From: Lysobacterales bacterium
GTDB taxonomy: Bacteria > Pseudomonadota > Gammaproteobacteria > Xanthomonadales > Xanthomonadaceae
Assembly: GCA_016718605.1 (NCBI GenBank)
Contig: JADKCY010000002.1
Location: 310,001-374,000, forward strand
Direction of reading: 5' to 3'
Length of the DNA: 64,000 nucleotides
Part shown: positions 37,428-45,935 of the stretch, piece after piece
How the letters are laid out: each line of letters begins with the position of its first letter
How positions within the stretch are numbered: the stretch's first letter is position 1
Notes under the pieces: model-generated
The model's input: the letters and a program-made list of their open reading frames with translations, nothing else
What the model was told of the DNA's origin: nothing
Database searches by the model: none
Program-made: the position numbers and the translations under genes

Positions 37428-39455
37428 TCAAGGTCGCGGCGTCCCCGTGCCCCCCTCCGCCTGCTTGCCTATCGCCCACACCAATTCGCGTTCGACGTGT
37501 CCTTCGGGAAACGCACGCTGGTACTCCGGCCAGGCTTGCTTCCACGCCGACAGCGCGGCCGCGTGATCGCCTGCGCCCAGTGCCGCTTGGGCGAGCAATG
37601 CATACGCTTCGGCACGACGCATCGGTACAAAGTCCTCGCTCTGCGACTCGATGACCGACACCGCTTCAACAAACGCCGTCATCGCGCTGCGAAATTGCTC
37701 TGCACGCAGTGCGACCCAGCCTTTCTGCCGCAGAAAGTTCTCGCGCGCAGACACTTGAATATCGCCCGCATCCTGAGCGGGCCCCGCCTGATCCAGCAGG
37801 GCGAACGCCAAATCGAAATCGCCCTGTTTCGACAATGCCCCCGCCACGCTGCCCAGCACATCCATGCGCTGAGAAGCGCTCACTCGGCTGTCGCTCGACA
37901 AGGCCTGCGCCTCGCCCGCGAGAGCGCGAAGAGCACTACGTTGCGTGGGAAGTTCAAGGGTAAATGCCAGCAACTTGAGCAGACTGAGTCGAACCGCAGG
38001 TGAGGCATCACGCTCTGAACTCTGCGCCTGCAAAGCGGCGCGAAGTACGGGCACAGCGGCCTCGCTGTGGCCTTGATTGAGCAGGGCATGACCGATGTCG
38101 CCCAACGACTGACGCAACAGCAAGGGATCGTCTGCATGCCGTTGTTGCAGACGTGTCGCCGCGGCCAGCAATAGATCGACTGTGCGCGGCTCGTGGCCGC
38201 TGTACTCCGTAGGCACCGCGCCACCGATGACATCCAACAACGCACTCAAGCGGGCTTCGGCACGCGCAGCTTGCTGCTCCGCGCGCTGCGCTTGGCGCAA
38301 GGTGCTGACCACACCAATCACCGCCACCAACAGGACGACTGTGGCAACCCCAAGCGCACGCCGATGGCGCCAGACGCGCCAACGCCATTGCCGCGCAAAG
38401 CCGCCGGTACCGCTGCGCAGGACACGCTCGTGCTGCAGGTCATCGAGATCATCCAGCAGGGCGGCGACGGATGGATAGCGGCGCTCCGGTGCCTTTTCCA
38501 GGCAACGTGCGAGCAGCGCCTCCAGTCCACGCCGTTGCCAGGAACGCGGTGCATTCAGCAGCGCCAACTGCCCCGGCAAACGCCTTGTCGGACCCTGCAA
38601 TATGCGCGCGGCCCAAGGCACGCCAGCACCGGTCGTTTCGCCATGCGGTGACTCACTGCTCAACAGCTCGAACAACAGCACGCCCAAGCCATGGATATCC
38701 GTCGCGGTCGTCGCGGCCTGGCCCAGAATCTGCTCGGGTGCCGCGTAGCGCCAGGTCAGCAGACGCTGCCCGCTCTGCGTGAGTTCCTCGGCATCCTCAT
38801 CCAATCCTTTCGCGATCCCGAAATCGAGCAGCTTGGGCAGGCCATCGCGGGTCAGACGGATATTCGACGGCTTGATGTCACGATGCACCACCAGATGCCG
38901 ATGCGCGTAATCCACCGCTTCCGCCACTTGCCGAAACACCGCCAGGCGCTCGGCATAGCCCGGCGTTCGCGCGATCCACTCGGCCCACGAGGCGCCGTCG
39001 ACCAGTTCCATCGCCAACCACGCCTGACCTTCATCGCCGATCCCGCCGTCGATCAGCCGCGCAATATTGGGATGGTCAAGGCGCGCCAACAGTTTGCGTT
39101 CCTGCGCAAAGCGCGCCTGCTGGGCCCCATCCAGACGCGAGGCACGCAGACGTTTGAGCGCCACGACCTGATCAAAATCGCCACTGACGCGCTCGGCACG
39201 AAACACATCGGCCATGCCGCCCGAGCCAATGCACTCACGCGCCTGAAACGGCCCGAAGCGCGGCAAGTCTGCGCCGGGCGCATGCAAATCCTTGGCGTCC
39301 AGATGCGCCAGCAAACCCTGCAATTGCGCCGCCAGAGCGGCGTCACGTTGCCACCAGTCAGCCATTGCTTGCGCACGGGCCTCTTCCGGCAGGTCGCACA
39401 ACGCGTGGAACGCCACGCGCAGCTGACCAAACGCATTGTTCGATACGCCGCTCAC
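37428..39455 (-). CDS. Transmembrane serine/threonine protein kinase
   Basis: The 675-residue protein has a short helical N-terminus, then a Hanks-type kinase domain (about 68-340): glycine loop IGSGGMADVF (76-85), ATP-anchoring Lys101, catalytic loop HRDIKPSN (191-198), DFG (211-213) and APE (239-241). All catalytic residues are kept. One membrane segment follows (about 368-385). The remaining 290 residues, rich in Ala, Leu and Gln with helical repeats resembling TPRs, would be extracytoplasmic. Its start overlaps the stop of the sigma factor gene by 4 bases, so kinase and sigma factor are made together; phosphorylation of the sigma factor is a strong inference. Confidence 0.93.
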   Translation of the reverse strand: MSGVSNNAFGQLRVAFHALCDLPEEARAQAMADWWQRDAALAAQLQGLLAHLDAKDLHAPGADLPRFGPFQARECIGSGGMADVFRAERVSGDFDQVVALKRLRASRLDGAQQARFAQERKLLARLDHPNIARLIDGGIGDEGQAWLAMELVDGASWAEWIARTPGYAERLAVFRQVAEAVDYAHRHLVVHRDIKPSNIRLTRDGLPKLLDFGIAKGLDEDAEELTQSGQRLLTWRYAAPEQILGQAATTATDIHGLGVLLFELLSSESPHGETTGAGVPWAARILQGPTRRLPGQLALLNAPRSWQRRGLEALLARCLEKAPERRYPSVAALLDDLDDLQHERVLRSGTGGFARQWRWRVWRHRRALGVATVVLLVAVIGVVSTLRQAQRAEQQAARAEARLSALLDVIGGAVPTEYSGHEPRTVDLLLAAATRLQQRHADDPLLLRQSLGDIGHALLNQGHSEAAVPVLRAALQAQSSERDASPAVRLSLLKLLAFTLELPTQRSALRALAGEAQALSSDSRVSASQRMDVLGSVAGALSKQGDFDLAFALLDQAGPAQDAGDIQVSARENFLRQKGWVALRAEQFRSAMTAFVEAVSVIESQSEDFVPMRRAEAYALLAQAALGAGDHAAALSAWKQAWPEYQRAFPEGHVERELVWAIGKQAEGGTGTPRP

Positions 39456-40012
39456 TCAGCGCCCAAGGCTTGCCGCAGCCAGGCCTTCGCCATCGCCCAA
39501 TCGCGGTACACGGTGCGCTCGTCGACCTCCAGCAGATGCGCGACTTCGATGACTTCCAGCCCGCCGAAACAGCGCCACTCAACAATCTGCGCCATGCGCT
39601 CGTCATGCTGCGCCAAGGCCTTCAGCGCGTCATCCAGCGCCGCCAAATCCATGTCCGCTTCGATCGGCAAATGCAAGGCTTCCACCCACTCCACCTGCTG
39701 CCATTGGCCGCCACCGCGCTTATCCCGTTGCTGCGCCCGCGCCCGATCCACCAACACCTGGCGCATCAACTTGCTGGCGGTGGTGAACAGGTGCTTGCGG
39801 TTGTGGATATCGACCTGCTGCGCACCCAATAAACGCACAAAGACATCGTTCAACAACGCCGTCGGCTGCAGGGTGTCGTGATGCCGATGACCGCGCAACT
39901 CCTGCGCAGCAAGCTGCCGCAACTCGGCGTAAACCTGTGGCAACAGCACCTCCAGCGCGGAGGCGTCACCCTCGTGCCAACGGCGCAGCAACTGGGTGAT
40001 GTCGTCGGACAT
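39452..40012 (-). CDS. ECF sigma factor of the kinase-linked type
   Basis: The 186-residue protein has sigma region 2 (LLRRWHEGDASALEVLLPQVYAELRQLAAQEL, then TLQPTALLNDVFVRLLG) and a region 4 helix-turn-helix (VEWRCFGGLEVIEVAHLLEVDERTVYRDWAMAKAWLRQAL). It resembles sigma factors found beside Ser/Thr kinases in Xanthomonadales and Planctomycetes. In region 2.2 the usual acidic residues are replaced by LQPTA, with Thr51 in that position. No anti-sigma gene follows. The ATG at 40012 is chosen because it begins MSDDITQLLRRWHEGD, the family start. Confidence 0.9.
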   Translation of the reverse strand: MSDDITQLLRRWHEGDASALEVLLPQVYAELRQLAAQELRGHRHHDTLQPTALLNDVFVRLLGAQQVDIHNRKHLFTTASKLMRQVLVDRARAQQRDKRGGGQWQQVEWVEALHLPIEADMDLAALDDALKALAQHDERMAQIVEWRCFGGLEVIEVAHLLEVDERTVYRDWAMAKAWLRQALGAE

Positions 40013-40160
40013 GGACCGGGCAGGAAGGAAAGTCGACGTCAGTGTAGCGAAACGCCGCTGACAACCGCAGGCAGCGTAGCAACGGACGTCTGGCACCCAA
40101 GGATCGCCACACGGCGAACGCGATTTACGCGCGATGGGTCAGCCAGACCGTCGGAAGATG
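40013..40160. other. Upstream region of the sigma factor-kinase operon
   Basis: No gene is seen. The promoter of the sigma factor operon should lie here; no clear sigma-70 pair was recognised. Confidence 0.35.
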
Positions 40161-40428
40161 CTACGGATCACCACGCTCGCCTTGCGGACGCATCCGTTCG
40201 TGGCCGAAGCGTTGACGGAACGCGTATGCGGCATCGCTTCCGGGTGACGTGCGCGGGCAGTGACCGGGTAACTCAATGGGAACAGGGATTCCCGACGAAC
40301 CCAAGGGTCGTCGGCGCGCGTCTTTCATCAGGCATGCCGCTGGCCGTTGCAATTGAGGGCAGCAAGAGTGCGAGAGTACCGCCGAGTAACGGCGCTCCAA
40401 GGGAAGAGATACTCAAGCTCAACACCAT
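40161..40428 (-). pseudogene. Possible frameshifted small exported protein
   Basis: An ATG at 40428 opens a 51-codon frame beginning with a hydrophobic, signal-peptide-like stretch (MVLSLSISSLGAPLLGGTLA, ending near SIATA). It stops shortly after GFVGNPCSH. The -1/+1 shifted frame continues with protein-like sequence (IPVPIELPGHCPRTSPGSDA, then FRQRFGHERMRPQGERGDP) to a stop at 40161. Joining the two would give an exported protein of about 88 residues. No family is recognised. It could equally be chance open reading in GC-rich DNA; it lies 11 bases downstream of the TIKI/ChaN-like gene stop. Confidence 0.25.
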
Positions 40429-40439
40429 GTCGCCGCAAA

Positions 40440-41267
40440 CTACGGCGTGATCTCGCGGGCTGGCTGCGAGGGCGTCATCTCTCCGATGTAGTAGATGCCG
40501 TGGAAGCCGTCCTTCGGTGACATGTCGTACTCGATTCGCCACTTCCACTGTGGGTCTACGCTCGGCCAATCGTAGATGCCACACGGTGCTGGGGGGCGGC
40601 AAACCCACACTTTGCCTCCCGACTGTGACGACCGCAACACAGCGACCGAGTGACCTGCAGATTCCAGTCGTTCTGCAAATGACTCGGATGCACCGCGCTC
40701 ATCCTTCGGCCGTACGCGAGCGTGGTAGTTTCCGATCTGCACGATGGGCGTGGCGTCTGGATGAGCTATCAGCGCAGCCATAAACCGCTGCGCCATATGC
40801 TCATCCCTATTCACTTGCCTGGAAGTGTCCCAAGGTACATCCAGCGTGACGACCTCAATAGATCGCCCTTCATCGCGCAACTCACGAATGCGATCAAGAA
40901 GTTTGATCATGCCTTTAGAAGACCGCCCATCTTGGATCTCCGATTGCCAGATAGGCCCGCGCAGCAGCGTGGCCAAGCGTTCCTTCCGCGAAGCCGACGA
41001 CGTTAGGTAACGCCCCACTCGCCCCTGCTCCTCGTCCGGAAGCTCGATGGCGAGCAGCACGTTGTGGTTGACACTCAACATGCAAACGGCCTCGGCAACA
41101 AACTGGGGAGACTCCTGCGATCCATGTACCTCGCCGAAGATGATGGTCGAATCCTCCGGCAGTGACGACAGCCTGTCGATGTTGGAGCAGGATTGTGAGT
41201 TTGTAGCGCTCGCAGCGAACATAAGAAGAGCGAGGAGAGGCATCGGCAATATTCCAATTGGAGCCAT
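40440..41267 (-). CDS. TIKI/ChaN/EreA-superfamily-like exported protein
   Basis: The 275-residue protein starts with a signal peptide (MAPIGILPMPLLALLMFAAS). It then shows the two motifs of the TIKI/ChaN/erythromycin-esterase-like fold: TIIFGEVHGSQESPQFVAE (about residue 40) with a GExH core, and PIVQIGNYHARVRPKDE (about 184) with a second GNxH core. An acidic LAIELPDEEQ block lies between them. In this superfamily the His/Glu residues bind metal or haem or act as catalysts. The ATG at 41267 is preferred to 41435 because it starts the signal peptide. Substrate is unknown; the tail of about 60 residues is not recognised. Confidence 0.6.
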   Translation of the reverse strand: MAPIGILPMPLLALLMFAASATNSQSCSNIDRLSSLPEDSTIIFGEVHGSQESPQFVAEAVCMLSVNHNVLLAIELPDEEQGRVGRYLTSSASRKERLATLLRGPIWQSEIQDGRSSKGMIKLLDRIRELRDEGRSIEVVTLDVPWDTSRQVNRDEHMAQRFMAALIAHPDATPIVQIGNYHARVRPKDERGASESFAERLESAGHSVAVLRSSQSGGKVWVCRPPAPCGIYDWPSVDPQWKWRIEYDMSPKDGFHGIYYIGEMTPSQPAREITP

Positions 41268-41633
41268 GAGAACTGAGGCTTCAGGTTGTAGTCGTTCCGC
41301 ACTGAGTTGGTGCGGCAATGCGTGACCGGTCAGCGAGGCCAGTCGTTCACGCAATCTACCGTTAGTTCGGATCGACTTCGCACTCGTCCGCATTGTGTGT
41401 GCTGGGGTCGTTCTTGCCAAGAATGGTTTTGCCATTCATGGCGTCGATGACGTTTGCAAAGCGATCGGGGTGCTGGGCGTGGTCGCTTGCGCGCCGTCCG
41501 TGTTGCTGGCGTGCCGGTCCAGCCGTCTGCGCCGGACCAGGTGCTCACGAGCACCTGGCCGGATTCGCGGAACGCTGCCCGTGTTGGCTGCGCGGAATTG
41601 GGCTTCGATCTGATCCGGCAGTCGATGCCAAAC
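41268..41633. other. Spacer with a perfect inverted repeat and a possible gene remnant
   Basis: These 366 bases hold no intact gene. CCAGGTGCTC/GAGCACCTGG (41537-41546 and 41549-41558) is a perfect 10-base inverted repeat with a two-base spacer, downstream of the CSLREA gene stop. On the minus strand an open stretch ending at 41362 reads RFANVIDAMNGKTILGKNDP and then an acidic tail (THNADECEVDPN); it looks like a protein C-terminus without a start, possibly a remnant. No T-run follows the repeat. Confidence 0.35.
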
Positions 41634-44036
41634 TCAGGGCAGGCAGGCCTCGCCTTCAAACCCGTCGCGAAACGTGCGCTCTGCGCTGCCGTCGAAAATC
41701 TCCACATCCATTTGTGCGAAAGGCAGGATGGCCGCGCCGATCACGTTGTTGAGATTCAGGCGGAAGTGTTCGTTCGATTCGCTGAGGGCGTCACTGAAGA
41801 TCGGCACCGTGATCGTCTTGGCGGCGAGATCGCCCGGTGCCCACTGCAGGACCTGATTCGCGGGAGCGGTGTAGTCGGCATCGACGCTGGCGGTTCCCGT
41901 GCTATGGGCCAGTTCGACGCTGACACTGGCGACGCCGCCGCTGGGCCGCTCGATCTGGATCACGGCATCGCTGCCTTCCAGCGCACTGAAACGACAACTG
42001 CGGAAGCCGATCTGCTCCGGACCGGGATCGGTGACCGTGTGCGTGGTGGTGGCGGTGATGTCGCCGCCTGTCGCGCTGGCAAAGGCACCTTGCAGGGTGC
42101 GGTAGGTCGCGGTGAGGGTGCGGTTGCTGCCGGTCACCACTGGGACCATCTGGCAACTACCCGTGCTGGTGAGTGGCGTGCTGCTGGGTACAAGAACGAT
42201 CTGGCAGGTCGTCACGGGTGAGGTGTTCATCGACACCTCCACGATCCCGTTCGGCTTGAAGGGCCCCGACGTGGCAACAGCGCTGACCGTCACCTCGAAG
42301 GGCAAACCCGCCGGATGGGGGTCCGGCGTATCGACCACGCTGAGAGTCAAGGTATCGAAGCTGAACTCGCTGCTTCGCCCTTCGGCATCGGTGGCGATGG
42401 CGACGATCACATCGTCGTCGCTCAAGCTCACTCCTGGTGGAATCGTCAGGCTCGCGGACTGATCCTGTTGCGCGGCGCTGGCTTCATAGACATCGCTGTC
42501 CAGCAGCACCTCGCCCTCGTCACCGTCGGCCTTGTAGAAGTCCACGCGCAGCGGGTAGCTGCTGTTCGCCGGGTCCGAGTCGACCCGATAGGTGACGTCG
42601 AACTGACTGCCGTTGACGCTGAAGGCGCTGATCTTGGGGTGATTCTGCTGCAGGTTGGCGCCAAGGTCCGGATCGCCCGCATCGTTCAGCGTGCGTCCAA
42701 TGGCGATACCCCCGCCTGCAGTCGCGCTGGGAAAATCGAGGCCGATGCCCTGATTGCCGAGCATGCGGTTTCCGACAAATTCGACAAAGGTGCTGACGGT
42801 GCCACTCGGCAGAATCACGGCCGATCCCAGCGACAGGCCCGAGGTGGATTGCCGTAGTGCCCCCGCGAAGGTATTCCCCTCGCCCGCACCCAAACCACCG
42901 ATCTGCAATCGTGGCACCCGCGAACCGTTGCCCAGGAAAACCGTGATGTGGTCCTTCTCGACACCCACCACGGAGCCATCCACCGCCAGGCCAAAGACAT
43001 TGCCCTGTATCTGCGCGGTCTGCGTCATCGTGCGGCTGACCGCGAACTCCAACGCACCGCCATAGCCACCGCTGAAGTTGCGCTGCGCACGCGCGAAGCG
43101 ATTGTCGAGAATGCGGATGTCAGGCGTGTCAAAGGCGTCGTCACCGGTGTTGATCCGGAACGCATCGCGCATCGACAAGGGCGTCATGCCATCCGGCGCC
43201 AGACCAATCAGGTTGCCTTGCAGCAGGATCGAGCCACGCTCGCTGACAATGCTATTGACACGGAGCTGGCTGGTCCCGCCTCCGGGAATGCCGTTCGAAT
43301 CACGACCGCCACCCGCAATCACGTTGCGGTCTGCCGGATCTGGCCCGCCGATCCGGATCGACCGATTGAACCCGCTCAGACCCAGGGCGCTACAGGGCAA
43401 GTTGAACGCGGGCGACGCGCCACGCGCATCGACGCAAAACCAGTTGCCGCGATGATCGTGGCGCAATCCGCCCGTGACGATCGCGCCCGTGGGCAAGAAC
43501 ATCGCCAAGCCACGCAAACTGAAGGGACTGGCGTCCGCGCTGGACAGCGAGAACAGCGCCACCCCGAGATTGACAAAATCGGCGCTGGTGATTTCGATCT
43601 TGAGCTGCGCGTTGTTGGCACCTGGGGCTGGAATCGTGTTCGGCTGCGAACCGGGCTGGGTATAGCCGTCGATGGTCAGGCCGCGACTGATCGACAGGCT
43701 TGAACCCACAGCAATTCGACAGATGCCATCGGCATCACAGCCCGGATCGTTGGTCGGAATATTGAATTCGATCAGATCGAGGTCGGCCGCCACATTGGCC
43801 GCCGCGATGGCGCCACGCAATGAACAATCTGCCGCCGCTTCAGTACATGCAATCACGCTGAGATCCGACGTGGTGTCCACCACAAAGGTGGCCGCCAACA
43901 ACGGACTGGCGATGAGACTGCTGACGAAACACAGAGCTGCAGCGAGGCAAGCTCTCGACGAAACCAATGGATGGACCCAAAGCGTCGGGATCCCGCTGAC
44001 GACACCACGCTGTTCTCGCTGACTCACGTCGCACAC
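41634..44036 (-). CDS. Secreted CSLREA-domain beta-helix protein with Calx-beta domain and DGFE tail
   Basis: The 800-residue protein has a signal peptide (cut near SPLLAA), then a CSLREA-type domain (TFVVDTTSDLSVIACTEAA, then ADCSLRGAIAAANVAADLDLIEF). A long Gly/Asn-rich parallel beta-helix region follows (repeats such as RNVIAGGG, GNLIGLAPDG, GNVFGLAVDG). Later come an Ig-like part and a Calx-beta-like domain (about 690-785, ALEGSDAVIQIERPSGG, SESNEHFRLNLNN). It ends FRDGFEGEACLP. The listed start is a GTG; a GTG at 44027 has better spacing to GGAG. It shares DGYTQPG and N-terminal blocks with the broken gene at 51761. Its role is unknown; a surface or secreted adhesin or enzyme is possible. 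Confidence 0.8.
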   Translation of the reverse strand: MCDVSQREQRGVVSGIPTLWVHPLVSSRACLAAALCFVSSLIASPLLAATFVVDTTSDLSVIACTEAAADCSLRGAIAAANVAADLDLIEFNIPTNDPGCDADGICRIAVGSSLSISRGLTIDGYTQPGSQPNTIPAPGANNAQLKIEITSADFVNLGVALFSLSSADASPFSLRGLAMFLPTGAIVTGGLRHDHRGNWFCVDARGASPAFNLPCSALGLSGFNRSIRIGGPDPADRNVIAGGGRDSNGIPGGGTSQLRVNSIVSERGSILLQGNLIGLAPDGMTPLSMRDAFRINTGDDAFDTPDIRILDNRFARAQRNFSGGYGGALEFAVSRTMTQTAQIQGNVFGLAVDGSVVGVEKDHITVFLGNGSRVPRLQIGGLGAGEGNTFAGALRQSTSGLSLGSAVILPSGTVSTFVEFVGNRMLGNQGIGLDFPSATAGGGIAIGRTLNDAGDPDLGANLQQNHPKISAFSVNGSQFDVTYRVDSDPANSSYPLRVDFYKADGDEGEVLLDSDVYEASAAQQDQSASLTIPPGVSLSDDDVIVAIATDAEGRSSEFSFDTLTLSVVDTPDPHPAGLPFEVTVSAVATSGPFKPNGIVEVSMNTSPVTTCQIVLVPSSTPLTSTGSCQMVPVVTGSNRTLTATYRTLQGAFASATGGDITATTTHTVTDPGPEQIGFRSCRFSALEGSDAVIQIERPSGGVASVSVELAHSTGTASVDADYTAPANQVLQWAPGDLAAKTITVPIFSDALSESNEHFRLNLNNVIGAAILPFAQMDVEIFDGSAERTFRDGFEGEACLP

Positions 44037-44149
44037 TCCAGATCCGGTGATGGGGATGGATCTGCTTCAAAAGCAGCATCCAGCCCTACAAACACGAGGC
44101 GAGGCGTGATCCCGCCAATTCCACCCAATCTGCCCGAGCACGGCAACGA

Positions 44150-44734
44150 TTACGGTGCGGGAGGGGCGTAGCGATAATGTCCGGTGATCTCGAAGGCAAA
44201 CAGCATGTCCTGCTCCTGCGTTCCGGCGCCGATGTTGTGCAGGATCAGTGGTACGCCCTCACGACTGCGCCGATCCGAGACCAGGCCGATATGCGGCAGG
44301 CCGTTCGACAAACGCCAGGTGACGATATCGCCGGGTTGGTAGTCCTCGGCATCCATCGTGATGGGCAGGCGTTTGCCGTGACGGGTGAAAAAGGTCTGCA
44401 GGTTCGGCACGCGGCGGTGGTCAATGTTGCGGTCGGTCCTGTGCAATCCCCACAGCTTGGGATAGGCATCGAAATGCCGCCGCATGTCGTCGTGCACGCG
44501 CACTTGCAGATCGTCGCCAAGCACCCGAAAAGCGCGGATCACCACGTCCGTGCATACCCCGGTGCTTGGGTCCACATCGCCACCGGGATAGTCGAGCCGC
44601 CGATAGGCCGGGTCGTAGGTGACTGTCACGCCAACCTGCTCGCGGGCGGCTTGCGGCAGGCGCATGTCTCCCGCGTACGCCACTTGAACGACGCTTAGCA
44701 CCAGCAGGCAGAGCATGCCGACGTGACGCGCCAT
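44150..44734 (-). CDS. DUF1287 family exported protein
   Basis: The 194-residue protein has an N-terminal signal-like segment (MLCLLVLSVVQVAYAGD) and the DUF1287 pattern. The segments are VTVTYDPAYRRLDYPGGDV, GVCTDVVIRAFRVLGDDLQ with the conserved Cys, MDAEDYQPGDIVTWRL and PHIGLVSD, and ILHNIGAGTQEQDMLF near the end. Cys, His and Asp are arranged as in NlpC/P60-like cysteine peptidases, to which DUF1287 is related; peptidase activity is inference. The start at 44734 is chosen ahead of the ATG at 44716; longer readings would add charged residues before the signal. It is divergent from the Ntn hydrolase. Confidence 0.82.
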   Translation of the reverse strand: MARHVGMLCLLVLSVVQVAYAGDMRLPQAAREQVGVTVTYDPAYRRLDYPGGDVDPSTGVCTDVVIRAFRVLGDDLQVRVHDDMRRHFDAYPKLWGLHRTDRNIDHRRVPNLQTFFTRHGKRLPITMDAEDYQPGDIVTWRLSNGLPHIGLVSDRRSREGVPLILHNIGAGTQEQDMLFAFEITGHYRYAPPAP

Positions 44735-44840
44735 ACCGCCCCACCAGTCACGCCAATCCGAAGGGTGCAAAGCCACGTGCATGACTCCTGTCATACTTGG
44801 TGCAACACATTGCCATACCAACGAGGAGCCGTCCTTGACT

Positions 44841-45935
44841 ATGCGATCCGGACTTTTTTTCCTGCTGGTGGGATTGCTGTCATCCTCTGTCGCCAATGCC
44901 TGCACCGGTATATCGCTGCAAGCGCAAGACGGTACGGCGATTGTGGGACGAACCGTTGAGTGGGCGCTGAATGACTCCGAGCATCACCGCCTGTTGATTG
45001 TCCCGCGCGGCAAAAGCTTCGTTTCGCAAACGCCAGACGGTCGCCCCGGCAAACGCTGGCAGGGACGCCACGGATTTGTTTCGTTGACCTCTTATGGCCA
45101 GCCCTATGGACCCGACGGCCTGAATGAGCAGGGCCTTTCGGTCGGAATGTTCTATTTCCCGGGCTTTGCCAGTTACGCCGCGTACGACCCCGACAGTGCC
45201 GACAGCACCCTCAGCCTTGGAGACTTCATGCAATGGATGCTGTCCTCATTCAGCACTGTCGAAGACGTACGGCGCGCACTACCCAGCGTTAGCGTGGTGA
45301 ATGTCGATGATCCGAACTTTCACGGCGTCCCCATGCCCTTCCACTGGAAGATCGCCGATGCCTCCGGCGCGTCCATCGTGGTCGAAATAACCCACCATGG
45401 CGATGTGAACGTATTCGACGCATTTCGGGGCGTGATCACCAATTCGCCAGCGTACGACTGGCACCTGACCAACCTGCGCAACTATCTGGGGCTTTCGCCG
45501 GATGCCCAAAACGCGCTGTCGATCGACCAATTAGAGCTATCCCCGCTGGGTGCAGGCTCCGGAATGATTGGCTTGCCCGGCGATTTCACGCCCCCGGCGC
45601 GTTTCGTTCGCGCTGCCGCGTTGACCGCCTCGGTGCGTCCGTTGGCGACCGCCGGCGAGGCCGTATTTGAAGGCTTTCGCATACTCGACAGCTTCAATAT
45701 CCCCTTGGGAGCGATTACGCCGCGCGACAAGATGCCGACAGACATCGTGGGCGCAACCCAGATCACCTCGGTGTCCGATCTGCGCAATCGGCGTTATTAC
45801 TTCACCACGATGCGCAACCGCGAGGTTCGCATGATCGACTTGCAAGCCATTGATTTCGCGAACGTGCGTGAACAGATGATTGACGGCGATGAAGGTCGTA
45901 TCAATCCAGTCCGAGCGCTGACCGTCGCGCCATGA
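44841..45935 (+). CDS. Exported linear-amide C-N hydrolase (choloylglycine hydrolase family, Ntn type)
   Basis: The 364-residue protein begins with a signal peptide (MRSGLFFLLVGLLSSSVANA). Cleavage would leave CTGISLQAQDG, exposing the N-terminal Cys nucleophile needed by Ntn hydrolases such as bile-salt hydrolase and penicillin V acylase. Other family residues are recognisable: Arg in VGRTVEW (about residue 38), Asp in the GPDGLNEQGLSVGMFYFPG block, and Asn in FRGVITNSPAYDWHLTNL. It should cleave an amide such as an N-acyl amino acid or N-acyl homoserine lactone in the periplasm; the substrate cannot be fixed. Its stop overlaps the next gene by 4 bases. Confidence 0.88.
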   Translation: MRSGLFFLLVGLLSSSVANACTGISLQAQDGTAIVGRTVEWALNDSEHHRLLIVPRGKSFVSQTPDGRPGKRWQGRHGFVSLTSYGQPYGPDGLNEQGLSVGMFYFPGFASYAAYDPDSADSTLSLGDFMQWMLSSFSTVEDVRRALPSVSVVNVDDPNFHGVPMPFHWKIADASGASIVVEITHHGDVNVFDAFRGVITNSPAYDWHLTNLRNYLGLSPDAQNALSIDQLELSPLGAGSGMIGLPGDFTPPARFVRAAALTASVRPLATAGEAVFEGFRILDSFNIPLGAITPRDKMPTDIVGATQITSVSDLRNRRYYFTTMRNREVRMIDLQAIDFANVREQMIDGDEGRINPVRALTVAP

